Assembly (NCBI GenBank): GCA_028564675.1
Contig: JAOVVO010000076.1
Span: 62,001 to 126,000, forward strand
Length of the DNA: 64,000 nt
Reading direction: 5' to 3'
Source of the DNA: Onchocerca lupi
Taxonomy: Eukaryota > Nematoda > Chromadorea > Rhabditida > Onchocercidae
Made by a program: the position numbers and the translations under genes
Shown here: positions 14,479 to 25,576 of the stretch, in pieces
Position numbering within the stretch: the stretch's first letter is position 1
Layout of the letters: every line of letters begins with the position of its first letter
The notes under the pieces: generated by a model
The model's input: the letters and a program-made list of their open reading frames with translations, nothing else
Databases searched by the model: none
What the model was told of the DNA's origin: nothing

Positions 14479-15007
14479 AAATCAACAAAATGGAAGATAG
14501 TAAAAAGGTTATGATAAAATAATAATGAATGAGAAATGTGAAGAATGATAGACAACCACCTGTAGTGGTTTTTAATTTTTAAGCAATTTGGGATATATTA
14601 TCAAGAGATTATTATGCAAATGAGATATCACAAATCTCTAAGGAAATAGAAAAATCATAAATTAATAGATAGCACAATTAGCAATCGATAATTATAAATT
14701 AAATTAGATTGACAAAATTGAGAGATCAAAAAAAAAAAAAAAAGAAGCAAATGGAAGAGTAGCAATCGATAAAATCAAAATATTTGAACGAAATGATAGC
14801 TAAAAATTGAGAATAGATGAAAAATGAATATTCAATGAAAGATTGGCAAAAGCTAAGGCAAAAAAAAAGTGAAATAAAGAAATTGAAAAAGAAGCAAAAA
14901 AAAAAAAAAGAAAACGAAAATTTGAATAAATTTAACAATTGTGTGAAAGTTTTTCTTTTTCCTTTGATCAATTTTCACTTCTATTACTTTGTATTATTCC
15001 TTTGAAA

Positions 15008-15256
15008 ATTATATCATTAATAATTCCATTTTTACTAATTAATAATCAATCAGATAAAACGGATTAATTATTAAGTAGAAAAAAAAATTGATTCACAATA
15101 TTTTAAAAGAAAATAAAAAATTTAAAAAAAACGACAACAATAAAACAATATATGAAAGTTATTGAAAATAATATCACTAATAATTCTTCCATTTTCACTA
15201 ATTAATAATCGATTAAATAAAATGGATTAATTATTGTGTGAAAAAAAAAGAAATTA
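15008..15256. repeat. Direct repeat of about 85 bp, two copies
   Basis: Positions about 15008-15090 and 15169-15256 share ATCAYTAATAATTC, TTTYACTAATTAATAATC and GGATTAATTATT in order, with small indels. Copies are about 161 bp apart. Confidence 0.7.
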
Positions 15257-15259
15257 AAG

Positions 15260-15345
15260 CAACAACAACAACAACAACAACAACAACAGCAACAGTAAAC
15301 AATAAACAATAGACAGTAAACAATAAACAATAAACAATAAACAGT
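15260..15345. repeat. (AAC)n microsatellite and (TAAACAA)n array
   Basis: A CAA run to about 15295 passes into tandem 'AACAATAAACAATAGACAGT'-type units of 7-8 bp up to about 15345. Confidence 0.85.
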
Positions 15346-18190
15346 ACATGGAAATGCCGGAATAGAATGCAATTATTGTATGTTTGTCGAAGTTTAAAAT
15401 TCCTATTATTATTGTTGCTCTTGTTAGTGCTTTTGTGTTCTATTGATATTTATACTGTTTCATTTCACTTTCACACTTGGAAGAATCATTTATTTTGTTG
15501 TTAATTGCTTACCAATTAAATTTTCTCTATCTTTCTCTCTCTTCCCCTCTCTCCCTCTCTCTCCCTCTCTCCCTTTGAAATTCAAAAAATCGATTAGAGG
15601 AAGTGAAATCATAAATTATTTGGTAATTCAAAAAAAAAAAAAAAACTCATCAAAATTGCTGATTCTGTTAATTAATCCCTTTTGCATAGTATAAAAAGAC
15701 ATTTTCCATGCGGGAGATTGGATGATCATAAAATTTAATGTGTCTAAAATTAAATTTTATATCTTTTTTTTTCTCTTTTAGGATATTTAATTTTAGATTT
15801 TCTATTTTGGAATATTAAAAGAATAATTTAAATATTAAATATTAATTACTAAGTATTATGTAAATATCAAATATTATGTATTAACTATTAAACTATCATT
15901 TGCTACGAATTACTGATCTCTTGAATGCTAATTTTTTCTTTTTAAATGCTTACTTAATATGCAAAATTAAATTGTAATCTTACAGTATTTATTATTTAAA
16001 TTTGTACATTTAGTATGTAATTATTAAAAATTAAAATTATCATAGAGGAAAAAATGAAAGAAAATAAATTTCTTAATATTCGATTATAATTTTCGTGAAA
16101 TTTTAAATATTTAATTAATTCTTCAAAAAAAAAGTAATGAAATCAAAAGAAAGAAAATTTATTCAGAAATAAATCGTTAATTATTCCAGCATAAATTTTA
16201 TTTTAATACTAATCATTAATTAATTTGATGGAAATGCTTTATGATGTTATTAGTTTCAAATGACATCAAGTATCAAAGAATTTGAATAAACAAAAATAAT
16301 TTAAATCAAATTTAATTTGCAACAGACTTCAAATATTTTCGAAATTTTATACTTAATTTTAAAACAAATTAAAACGGAACAGAAGAGAAAAAGAATAAAC
16401 GATTTTATTGATGAAGATTAAAAATTAAGATTATAGAAAAATCGAAATAAACAATAAATGAGAGACACGAAAGATAAGAAATTTATCAATGAAATAAAAA
16501 AATTATCAATAAAGATAAATGAAACTTGTCAGTGAAATTAAATGTTAGACAAGGTTAATAATCAAATTAATTATTGCAACTATGAATCAAATTTATATAT
16601 TTAGTACATTAATTTTCACAAATCAATTTTATTTGAAAACAAAAAATAAAAAATAAAATCTCATATCGAAAAAATGAAAATATTACAAATAAAAATTTTA
16701 ATCAATAATTCTTTTTTAATTTGAACTACTTCATTTTCTGCATTAAAAATATTTCGAATCACAATGGAATAGCGATGACTTTTGGTAGTTATTTGGAAAA
16801 TAAAATTTAAAAATTTGCAAAATTGACTGAAATATTCTGAAATAGCTGAAATAAATAAATTTGAAAATGCAACTTGGCACTTGACATTGTCCTCAGGGGT
16901 TGATTTCTTGTCATATAAACTGATGTCATTTGAGTCGCCTTTTTTTTCCTTTTTTTTTAAATTTTTCGTTTTAAAATCAAATAATCAAAAAAAAAGAAAA
17001 AAGCTAAACTGACATGACATTTATGATACGAATAGATGCAATAATATTCAAACATTCAGAAAATTTTGCAAAATGCAGTATGCAAGAAGCATGCAACATG
17101 CAACATGCAAAAAATATGAAGTATTTTCAGATATTTTTTTTTTCGCATTAGATTAATTTCATGAATATAAGCATGCAAAATATGCAAAAATATATCATGA
17201 TTACAGTATCTTTGATAACTATTATTCTTTTTACTTAACAAAAGAAAGTAGCAAATTTCTGGAAAAGATATCAGCTGGTCATTATCATAAAAAAAGCTAA
17301 TTACTGGACATTGGTCATTTGTTTATTCCAATGACAATCCATTCAATTATCAGCAATATCATAGCTTATATTTGGAAATTATTATTTTTTATAAATCTAC
17401 TCAAAAAAAAAAAAGGAAATTCATCATTTTATAAATCCATTAATAAAATAATTGTAATTAATACTTATTATTCCTTGCATGTTGCAGCATGTTATCATAT
17501 CAGTAATAAATTACCTGTAATTAATATTTTATATCACGTCAAAGTATATATTAGTAATGCAAGTTTTTGTAAAGTTCAATACATATAAGCACGTAATGTT
17601 TCAATTCATTAACTTAATTACTCATTATTAACTTACAAATAATTTATCGATTAATCTATTTTAGTTATTTTTGCAAATATTTTTATTAGCTGCATATTTT
17701 TGAGTAAATCTATCATTATTATATTCTGTAACAAAGTAATCAATACATTATGTGTCTATCAAAGACAATAAATTCATATCAATTAAGAAATATCGATTTC
17801 TATTATAACTAATTTTTTAAATTTTATGAGAAAAAAACAAAAATTGAAAAATTAATAGGAAAAAACTGAGCTAACTTGCAAAATCAATCTATGCAGAATC
17901 GATAAAAAATTCAAACTGTCTAAAATTGATAAAAAAAAAAAAAAAAAAAAATTCAAATGATAAAGGGAATAAATTTTTTACTACATAATTACGATATATT
18001 TATTAGCTTTAAGATGATTAGAAACATTAATCTAACGGAAATGAATAATGTATTAAAAGATAATAATCATCAAAATACTATTTTTTTTTTTTTTAATTTT
18101 GACGAATTTTTGTTTCGATTAAAATTCAAAATATTACGATTTTATTAGTTTTGCTTGAAAAATAATAATTTAAGAGGAGAAAAGAGAGGA

Positions 18191-18214
18191 AATGGAACTT
18201 GATTAAGTTCCATT
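18191..18214. repeat. Short perfect hairpin
   Basis: AATGGAACTT and AAGTTCCATT are exact reverse complements around a GATT loop, a 10-bp stem with 4-nt loop. No U-tract or gene context supports a terminator role. Confidence 0.6.
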
Positions 18215-20018
18215 TGACATATTTACATAAGTTTAAAGTGATTGATTTTTCGTGAGTACTGCTTGAATTGATTTAATGTAATGTAGAAGAAGAAGGAAAT
18301 AGAGGTACCGGAAGAAGAATGTTTTTCATATTCGAGTATATTTATGCAAACTTTGAAATAAAATAGCAGAAATTGCTAAATTGAAATTTTAAAATTACTA
18401 AATTTCTTTTGAATTCTAGAATTGATAAATTGCTTTTTAAAGATTAAATTTAAATCTTTTGTTATATATTATTCATTCGTAGGCAAAAAATTTCGATGTT
18501 ACATTGAATTTTAGCGTGTAAATGTTTCAAATTTACTTTTGCGAATTTCGCATCAATATTATTTAAATTTAATCATAACTTCAATTTAGATTTAAATTTG
18601 TATTTGAGATTTAAACATTTCATATTCATTTCAATAATATTTGTGCCATTTACTGATGGGACATTTGTAAAATTCTTCTTTCATAACAATAAATTTTTAA
18701 GTTGACATTGAAATTTTATTTATTCATATTTAAACTGGCGAAGGCAAACTTTTATAAATGTAAATATGTGATGTATTTTAAAAATTATTTACTGATAATA
18801 TTTGAATGATTGAAAGTTGATGAATAAATTGATTGAAAATGATAATTTTCTAATTCGTACTCAATTTCAAATTACTTTTATGGGCCATGATCTATATTTC
18901 ATCAAATTCATCATATATTGTACCAGTTAATGGCTGCTGATCTCATCCATGTAAATTTTCATGATAATATTTAGGTTATCATTATAATATCATGCCAAAT
19001 ATAAGGGATATAATAGATTATCTTCAGAACTCATGAATAACTAAAAAAAGAATTTCCAAATTGACATCTTGTAAGTTTTCAAAATTTAAAATGAAAACTA
19101 TGAAATGATAAATTTCCTGAAAATTCATGAATATGATGTGAATTATTATTTTATATTAAAAATTTTACGCATGAATTCATTCATAATTTCAGTTCGTTAA
19201 ATTTGTTAGCAATGAAATTTCACACAAATTTAATCAATTACTCATAATTCATATTTATTCTTTGAAGTATTGAAGTAATTTCAAATAGCAGAAAAATGTT
19301 CTCATTTGAGTATACAATTAATCATTAATAGTTTTCAAACTAATTGATGAATCAGTTTGATTTGCTAATTAGCATTGTAAGTTTCATTTGAATTCATATT
19401 TTTTAATTTTTTCTTTTCTTTTAATGTTTGTTCTAAATCATGTGATAGCATATATTTTCGAAAATTTTAATATCTTCTATGCTTTGAATAAGTTTTGAAG
19501 TGTAAATGATGAGGAATTGATTAAATATTTTATTAATTAATGCCAAGATCATAAATCATTCTACAAAATTTTGCAATCAATTGCAATCACTTAAGATCAT
19601 AAATAGAAAAGTGATAACGTAATAATATACCAATAAAAATAATCAATTGCTTAAAAACTAAACAAAAAAAAAAAAAAAAAAAATATCCCAATTTACTAAT
19701 TAAAAAACAAAAAACGATGAAAGAGAAAGATTAGTATCAATAATCATTGGTAAAAATTGTTAATCGATAAATGCCAATTTCATTCCCTGCAAATTAATGT
19801 CAATTATTAGCAAAAATTTAAATATTTCAATGAAAATTTAAATTTTCATAACAAATACAAAACTTTTATTGTTTGAAATAAAAATGACTATTTAATTGTT
19901 TATATATAGAAGAAATTTTTATTACAAATAACCGAAAAAGAAAGTCAATAAAAATAAGTTGTAAAGTTTTTATCAAATTTTCTACTAACCACAATAATTT
20001 TTGGCTTCTTTGCGATCA

Positions 20019-20593
20019 TTATTCATGATGATGATGGTGATGATGATGATGATGATTATCAGTAGTACCAGTGGCTGTAGTTTCTTGAAGGTCAAGGGTC
20101 GTTGTAATAGTAGTAGAATTAGAATCTGTAGTGGAATTAGTAATCGTTTCATTAAGGTTAATCGTTGCTGCTGCTGCTGCTGCTGTTGTTGTTGTTATTG
20201 TTGTTGTTGTTGTTGTTGTTTGTTCATCTCCAGTAATTTGACGTAGTTTTACCACTTTTGGATCAGGTTGATGTTGATGTTGATGATGAGTGTCAACCGT
20301 TGTTGTCACCTCTTGATCAGCTCCAGTAGCATCTTGTTGTTCAGCGATAATATCAAGTGTTAATCCTGGTTCACTAGTTTCTTGCTAAAAATTTCACTTT
20401 TAGCAATTAAATTTTTCAAAAATATGAAAAATTTTTAGTAACAAAGCAGAATTTATTCATTTATTTATTTAGTAATTAATTTCAATTAATATATTTGTCT
20501 TATTTATTCGAAATATTTGAAATTATGGAAAAGACATACCGCTGAAGTTACAATGCAAAATGAGATGAAGATCAATGGAAGAATATGTGCCAT
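20019..20593 (-). CDS. Secreted Thr-rich protein with poly-His C-terminus
   Basis: Two exons: 20593-20540 and 20384-20019, joined in phase 0 by an intron with GTATGT donor and TTTTAG acceptor; 139 aa. Exon 1 is almost exactly a signal peptide (MAHILPLIFISFCIVTSA, residues 1-18). The mature protein begins QETSEPG, then has a His/Gln patch (HHQHQHQ), a long Thr run interrupted by Ala and Ile, three N-glycosylation sequons (one NET, two NST) in a Ser/Thr-rich stretch, and ends with ten consecutive His then Glu before TAA. I do not recognise a family. Composition suggests a heavily glycosylated, mucin-like extracellular protein whose tail could bind Zn, Cu, Ni or haem; that role is inference. Codon mixing within the His tail (CAT with one CAC) and the Thr run argues for translated sequence, though slippage clearly contributes. 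The 5' flank carries a GGTCA cluster and GATA sites. Confidence 0.72.
20541..20593 (-). other. Signal-peptide exon of the poly-His protein
   Basis: The exon starts at ATG (20593) and ends at GCG before GTATGT. It encodes Met-Ala-His then a hydrophobic core LPLIFISFCIV and a TSA cleavage context. The intron falls at the predicted signal peptidase cleavage point, so the mature chain is entirely exon 2. Confidence 0.65.
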
Positions 20594-21010
20594 CGAAAAA
20601 GTTTAAGTTTCAAATTGACCAAATTTAGATTTTCAAATTCTTAATTTGCTAAAGAATTTGATAATTATCTTTTGTAAGTTATTATTAAACGAATATAAAT
20701 ATTTCGATGAACGAAAATTATTTTATAAAAGTATTTAATTAATTATTTTCATAACAAAATTTTTGTGCTCGATTTTTCTTTTTTTTTTTTTTTTTTTTTT
20801 TTTTTTCAAAAATTTGAAATAATATTTTAGTTAATTTGTTTCAGATTTGATTGTAAAAATTGGAATTCAAATTTGAAAAGGTTGAATTTTTTTATGTTCA
20901 AATGAAAGAAAAGAGAAAGGAAATTGTTAAGATTGAAACAAATGAATTGTACTTTCTCGTTGGTAAAAAGATCTTTTGGTAACAAATATTAGAATGTGTT
21001 GTTGGTGAGA

Positions 21011-21221
21011 GGTCAGGAAGGGGAAATTAAATGGTCATTAGAAGAAGAGGTCAGCTGATAAGTGGACTGACCATTCAACCGAATGACCCTTTGTCGTTTG
21101 TTACAAATGAAGAAGGAGGAGGAGGATGGTCATCATCACATTACATCTCGATGGGTGAATGGCATCAACATTGAAGGACAACTGACCGATACTCCGCCCA
21201 ATGGTCAAGGATAGATGGTCA
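21011..21221. promoter_or_regulatory. Cluster of nine GGTCA half-sites
   Basis: GGTCA or its complement TGACC occurs at 21011, 21033, 21049, 21068 (TGACC), 21084 (TGACC), 21128, 21183 (TGACC), 21203 and 21217. The block is much richer in G+C than its flanks and lies about 420-630 bp upstream of the start of the minus-strand poly-His gene. GGTCA is the core nuclear hormone receptor half-site. No conventional DR/IR spacing dominates. A regulatory role is inference. A short plus-strand open frame here (21201-21395) is not convincing as a gene. Confidence 0.45.
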
Positions 21222-21383
21222 ATGATCGATATTTATGTCAATATGATGGCCGGGAAGTTCACACTGTTGATAAGCAAAACAAACTTGAATGTCTCTTCCT
21301 TGGCCTCAACAAATATCAAATATATTCATCTCAATGAACCAAATAAAAGATATTCTTGGAATAAGTGCAAAGCAAAATTTATT

Positions 21384-21500
21384 TTAATTCATTAAAATAT
21401 TTGAATAATTAATTAGAAACAATCTTAAAGGTTGAAAATAAAACTTATTTAATTTATTAAAATATTTGAATAATTAAAGAGATCTTAAAAGTTGAAAAAT
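21384..21500. repeat. Tandem duplication, 65-bp period
   Basis: ATTAAAATATTTGAATAATT at 21391 recurs at 21456, each followed by a 'ATCTTAAARGTTGAAAA' segment. Confidence 0.8.
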
Positions 21501-22324
21501 TTTTCTTAACTGATTGAAATATTTTGCAAAAATAAACAACTTAAAATATTTGTTTATATTTATCTAATTTTTAAGTAAGCATTTTTTTTAAGAAAAAAAA
21601 AAAGTATTTGATTTTATAAAAAGAAATCTAAATTTGCAATTATATTAAATATATCTAATTTGCATTAATTATTTTTCAGATTAATTCCTATTTTAATTTA
21701 TGATCATTAGCAATATCGAAATAAAAGTGAAAAATTATGCAAAATTTGAAGATATTTTTCTGTAATTCATTCAATTCACTTTTTCTTTCTTTCTTTCTCT
21801 CAATTAGTTTATCATTTAGAATTTGGAATTTCGCTTAAATTTTGGAAAATTTAAATTTTTGGAAATAAACAGAAAAACGAAAGATAAAATAATCTCACAT
21901 TTAAATTATTTAATGTTTAAAAAAGTTTTTTTTCGCGAAATTTTTTGAAATTAACAGATTCAAATGTTTTGATTCATTTCTTTGTTGATCAATAAATTAA
22001 TTTAAAATTTTGATGGATTTAATCCTGAAAATCTTTTTCTTTCATTTGGATTAACTTAAGTAACTTAATTATCTACTTCACAATAATTAATTTAAAAATC
22101 TCTTATTTCATTTCGTTCATTTATTGGTGTAATTATTGAAAACTATTTAGTATGGAATTTCTTTCATCGTAATTACGAATTAAAATGAGATATTTTCTTT
22201 TACTGATACTTGAATACTAATATACTGATTAATCAATTTGGTCATTTTTATACTTATATTTGTACTGATTATGATATTTATACTTATAATGATACTTTAT
22301 GTTTGTCATACTATACTTAAATGT

Positions 22325-22384
22325 CATACTGTACTATTAAAAATCAATAATTAAATATCATACTGTAATATTAAAAATCAATAC
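22325..22384. repeat. Tandem duplication, about 33-bp period
   Basis: Two copies of a block containing TCATACTGTA and ATTAAAAATCAATA, differing at a few bases. Confidence 0.75.
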
Positions 22385-22442
22385 GAAAAATATTATGCAA
22401 AAATGAGATTTGGAGTACATATGTGATGACCGACAAGAAAAG

Positions 22443-22569
22443 TCTTATCAGTCTTTCTTATCTTATCCATTAATTACACTTTCCTTATCTTAACCTTTAA
22501 TTATATTCACTCTAAATCATATCTCTTATCAGTCAGATTAGTCTACAATTCATTTGATAGTTCGCCTTA
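22443..22569. promoter_or_regulatory. GATA-site cluster with two perfect intestinal consensus sites
   Basis: TCTTATCAGT occurs at 22443-22452 and 22524-22533; its reverse complement ACTGATAAGA is the extended consensus bound by intestinal GATA factors (ELT-2/ELT-7) in C. elegans. Further CTTATC cores lie near 22457, 22462, 22486 and 22564. The cluster is about 1.9 kb upstream of the minus-strand poly-His gene and no other start is closer. Gut expression of that gene is inference. Confidence 0.4.
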
Positions 22570-23809
22570 TCTCATTATGCATTTGCATACTTTTGAAAAA
22601 TATCAAGCTATAAGGATTTTTCAAATTGTTTACTACATAGAATTTGAATTTTCTGATCAATCGATTAGTCGATCAATCAAATCGATCTAAACAATCATTT
22701 AATTTGAATTTTATATCTTAAATAGAAATTTCGACTTAATTAGTTTACGCTTTTTTTTTTCAACAATTCGTAATGCTTCAGATTTTTGTTTTTCAAGAAT
22801 ATCGATAAAGAATCGATGCAAATATTAAGTAATTTCAGTATTTCTATAAACGAAGAAAATTATTTTTGATATTTCAGAGGAAATGCTAAGAATTCATTAA
22901 ATGAATAATTTTAATGGAAGAATATTTATTATTGGCGATGATAAGGAATTGATAATGATCACTGATAAATGTCGTTCATTGGCATGATTTTGATTGATTT
23001 GCTGATAATGTGTAATATCTCAAGGACAATCCATATCCTTCTTTCTTATTTTCTCCTTTAAGTATTATATTTATGATTGGAAGAAATTTCGTTAATTCTA
23101 TCCCATCCATCATCTTCTTATATTTCAAGAGTAATTAACTCAACAATCAACTTTATAAAACGGAAGAAGACAGCATTAAAATTCCATAAAATTCTTTCCT
23201 AATAATTTTTTATGTATTTAATAATTAAAAATTTCAAGAAATTTGAAGGAATTTTTCAAAACAATTAACTTGCATGATAATTAATTATTGATGATCGATG
23301 ATAAGAATGATATTTCGTTTGTCAGTCTTAATATCAAAATCAAAATGTATTTCAAATAAGTTTTTGTTTGAAATTAAACTTATTAATTATTTTTTGTTTT
23401 CCATTATCTTATTATATTTGAAATGAATTTCATAGGCTTAAGAAATTCCTCATTTGAAATTAATTTTTCATCGTACAATAATCATTGATAATATCAACAA
23501 AATATAACATATACTTCCTTCAAGTATAATAAATGATAACATTAACAGTATCATTTGCAAAATAAGCCCAAGTTTTGGAAATCAAATCAGAATCTTAGTA
23601 ATACTTCTATTGTAAATAAGTTTTATGCAAAATATCATCATATTTTTTAATCAAATAATTTTATTAAGAAATAAGTATATCATTAATAAATAAACAGAAA
23701 ACTTTGAAAATTTTCCAATTAATTATCCATATCAGTTGCAATCTACAAATATGCCATTTAAGTTTGCAATCTTGTTACTAATTAATTGAACCTACTACAA
23801 ACAATCAAA

Positions 23810-23869
23810 AGATTTCTCCAAATAATCGATTTTTATTTAAGATTTCTCCAAATAATCGATTTTTATTTA
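23810..23869. repeat. Tandem duplication, exact 30-bp period
   Basis: AGATTTCTCCAAATAATCGA plus TTTTTATTTA is present twice with no mismatch, so it is a recent duplication. Confidence 0.9.
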
Positions 23870-24031
23870 TTTATTTTTTTCCACAATTTATTTTCTTGTA
23901 TCATAAACAAGCAAGTTAATTTGATTGAAACTTATATAATCACAATATATTTTCTTCTAATACAAAAGAAAAAAGCAAATTTTTTCGAATTCACAATTCA
24001 TATTACTTCATAGTTCATAAATTTTGCATTT

Positions 24032-24178
24032 ACGATTGTGTTCGCAAATCATTTATATTTACCGTTAAGTTCGTAAATCATTTATACTAGCCGTTAAGTT
24101 CGCAAATCATTTGTATTTATCGTTAAGTTCGCAAATCATTTGTATTTATCGTTAACTTCGCTAATTTTATCGCGAAGA
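24032..24178. repeat. 29-bp minisatellite, about 5 copies
   Basis: CGTTAAGTTCGCAAATCATT plus TGTATTTAT repeats with starts at 24063, 24092, 24121 and 24150 (period 29), with degenerate end copies on both sides. Copies abut with no spacer. Confidence 0.9.
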
Positions 24179-24742
24179 ACATTCTACTTATCATTGGCAT
24201 GATAAATATCTAGACTTAGAAAATAGCCTACTGGAGCCTAATGAAATTAAACTTGAAGCCCAATGTATAATAGCTTCAGAAAAACTTTTCTGTTATTTTT
24301 GCATATTTGATAGGATCATCAATCTCTCGGAGCAATTTTCAACTAGAAAAGTAATAGCATTATCGAAAAAAATGCAAACTTTTATTGATCTGATCTTGAA
24401 TCGAAATATTATTTTGCTTAATATCACGTTTAAATTGATCAGTAGACAATCAATCGAAAAAAAAATCGGTTATTTAACTTAAATGGCAATGGTTATTTAA
24501 ATTTTTGTAAAAAGAATTGAATAATTTAAATTATTTAAAAAATTTATTTAAATTTATCGGTTATTTGAATTAAATTTAAATTAAATAGCATTTCAAAATA
24601 TTAAGACTTTAATGTCAACCTAATTGCTTCTCGATTCGTGATATCACTGTACCTGATTACCTATGATTATTTTATCATCGATAAATCAGATTCTATTCGA
24701 TGTACTCTTAAAAAGTTCTGGCATTTGGAACAATATTTTTAA

Positions 24743-25175
24743 TGTCAAAGGTCAAACTGCTCTCTTGTTTACAACACTTCAGCTGTTTAGATAACAGATG
24801 ACGATTTAATATATTCTAAGACGTGAGCTATTTTTACCTTTGACCTAACACACATCTATGTGTTTTTCCAAGATATCAGTTCTTAATCTTTGACCGATCT
24901 GACATACACACACATCTGTTAAAATAGTATATTCCACGATATTGGCCACTAACCTTTGACCCGATAAACACCGATAAACACACATATGTTGCAATAATAT
25001 ATTCCAGATATCGGTTATTAACCTTTGACCTGACAAACACACACACATATACACATTTATGTGAGTGTTTGTCAAGTCAAAGATTATTAGCTGATATTGT
25101 CGAATATATTATTATCGTCATTCGTGGAATATACTATTATTAACCTTTGACCTAACATATACACATATGAACATA
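24743..25175. repeat. Degenerate array carrying CCTTTGACC, with one inverted copy
   Basis: Units of about 60-70 bp contain 'AACCTTTGACCTGACAAACA', ACACATATG and 'ATATATTCCAGATATCGG'. CTTTGACC cores are near 24837, 24892, 24954, 25023 and 25144. Around 25020-25085 a copy lies in reverse (TGTTTGTCAAGTCAAAGATT), making a palindromic arrangement with the preceding direct copy. Each unit holds a TTTGACC nuclear-receptor-like half-site. The minus-strand Cys/Val-rich open frame across it is a repeat artefact. Confidence 0.8.
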
Positions 25176-25576
25176 TACTAAGCATTATTATTTATAATAA
25201 TTTATATATACGCATCATATAATTTTATTTTCAAAATTTCATCAACATGTTTTAATCAGTCTTTTTATCAGCCAACAGCCAACATGTTTTATCAGTCATT
25301 TTTTCATTGTTACATTTAAATTAGAATTGTATATTTTACATCTAAAACAGATAATTCTTTAGTTTCATTAAATTTATTCCTTAATTTTATCAAAATTTAA
25401 GCAATATATAACAATTAGTTTGATATTTTTTACATCATCCATGGAATATATTATTATTAATCTCTGATCTGATGATAAATAAACAAAAATAAACCTTTTT
25501 TTTTCCCAAAAAAAAAAAATTGTGTCATATATTTTTTATATTGCAATCAATGAATAAAATTAAATCAATTCAAATC

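Larger units (their letters stand above)
8756..20018. other. Gene desert, A/T-rich
   Basis: Apart from the repeats listed separately, I see nothing I can support. Candidate open frames are homopolymer- or repeat-driven. Small local features: an alternating purine-pyrimidine patch near 9925-9950 (GCATGCATTATGCATGCATG), a near-identical 30-bp pair at about 11918 and 12377 (TTATGATAAATTTCTTAACT...), and GCATGC words at 17065-17180. Absence of genes over 11 kb is by eye; an exon of under 100 bp could be missed. Confidence 0.55.
20594..25576. other. Intergenic region between the poly-His and REEP genes
   Basis: Besides the listed regulatory-looking clusters and repeats, this 5-kb stretch shows no supported exon. 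It is the 5' flank of the minus-strand poly-His gene and the 3' flank of the minus-strand REEP gene, so most control sequence here would be expected to serve the former. Confidence 0.5.

Noticed and set aside
20001..20246. Plus-strand Cys-rich open frame with a run of more than ten Cys
   Set aside because: It is the antisense of the Thr/Ala codon repeats of the minus-strand poly-His gene, which has a signal peptide exon and proper splice sites.
24032..24178. Regular 29-bp repeats resembling a CRISPR array
   Set aside because: Copies abut without spacers and the window is eukaryotic; it is a minisatellite.
24845..25075. Minus-strand frame rich in Cys and Val with repeated LSGQRL
   Set aside because: The peptide periodicity simply mirrors the DNA repeat array.
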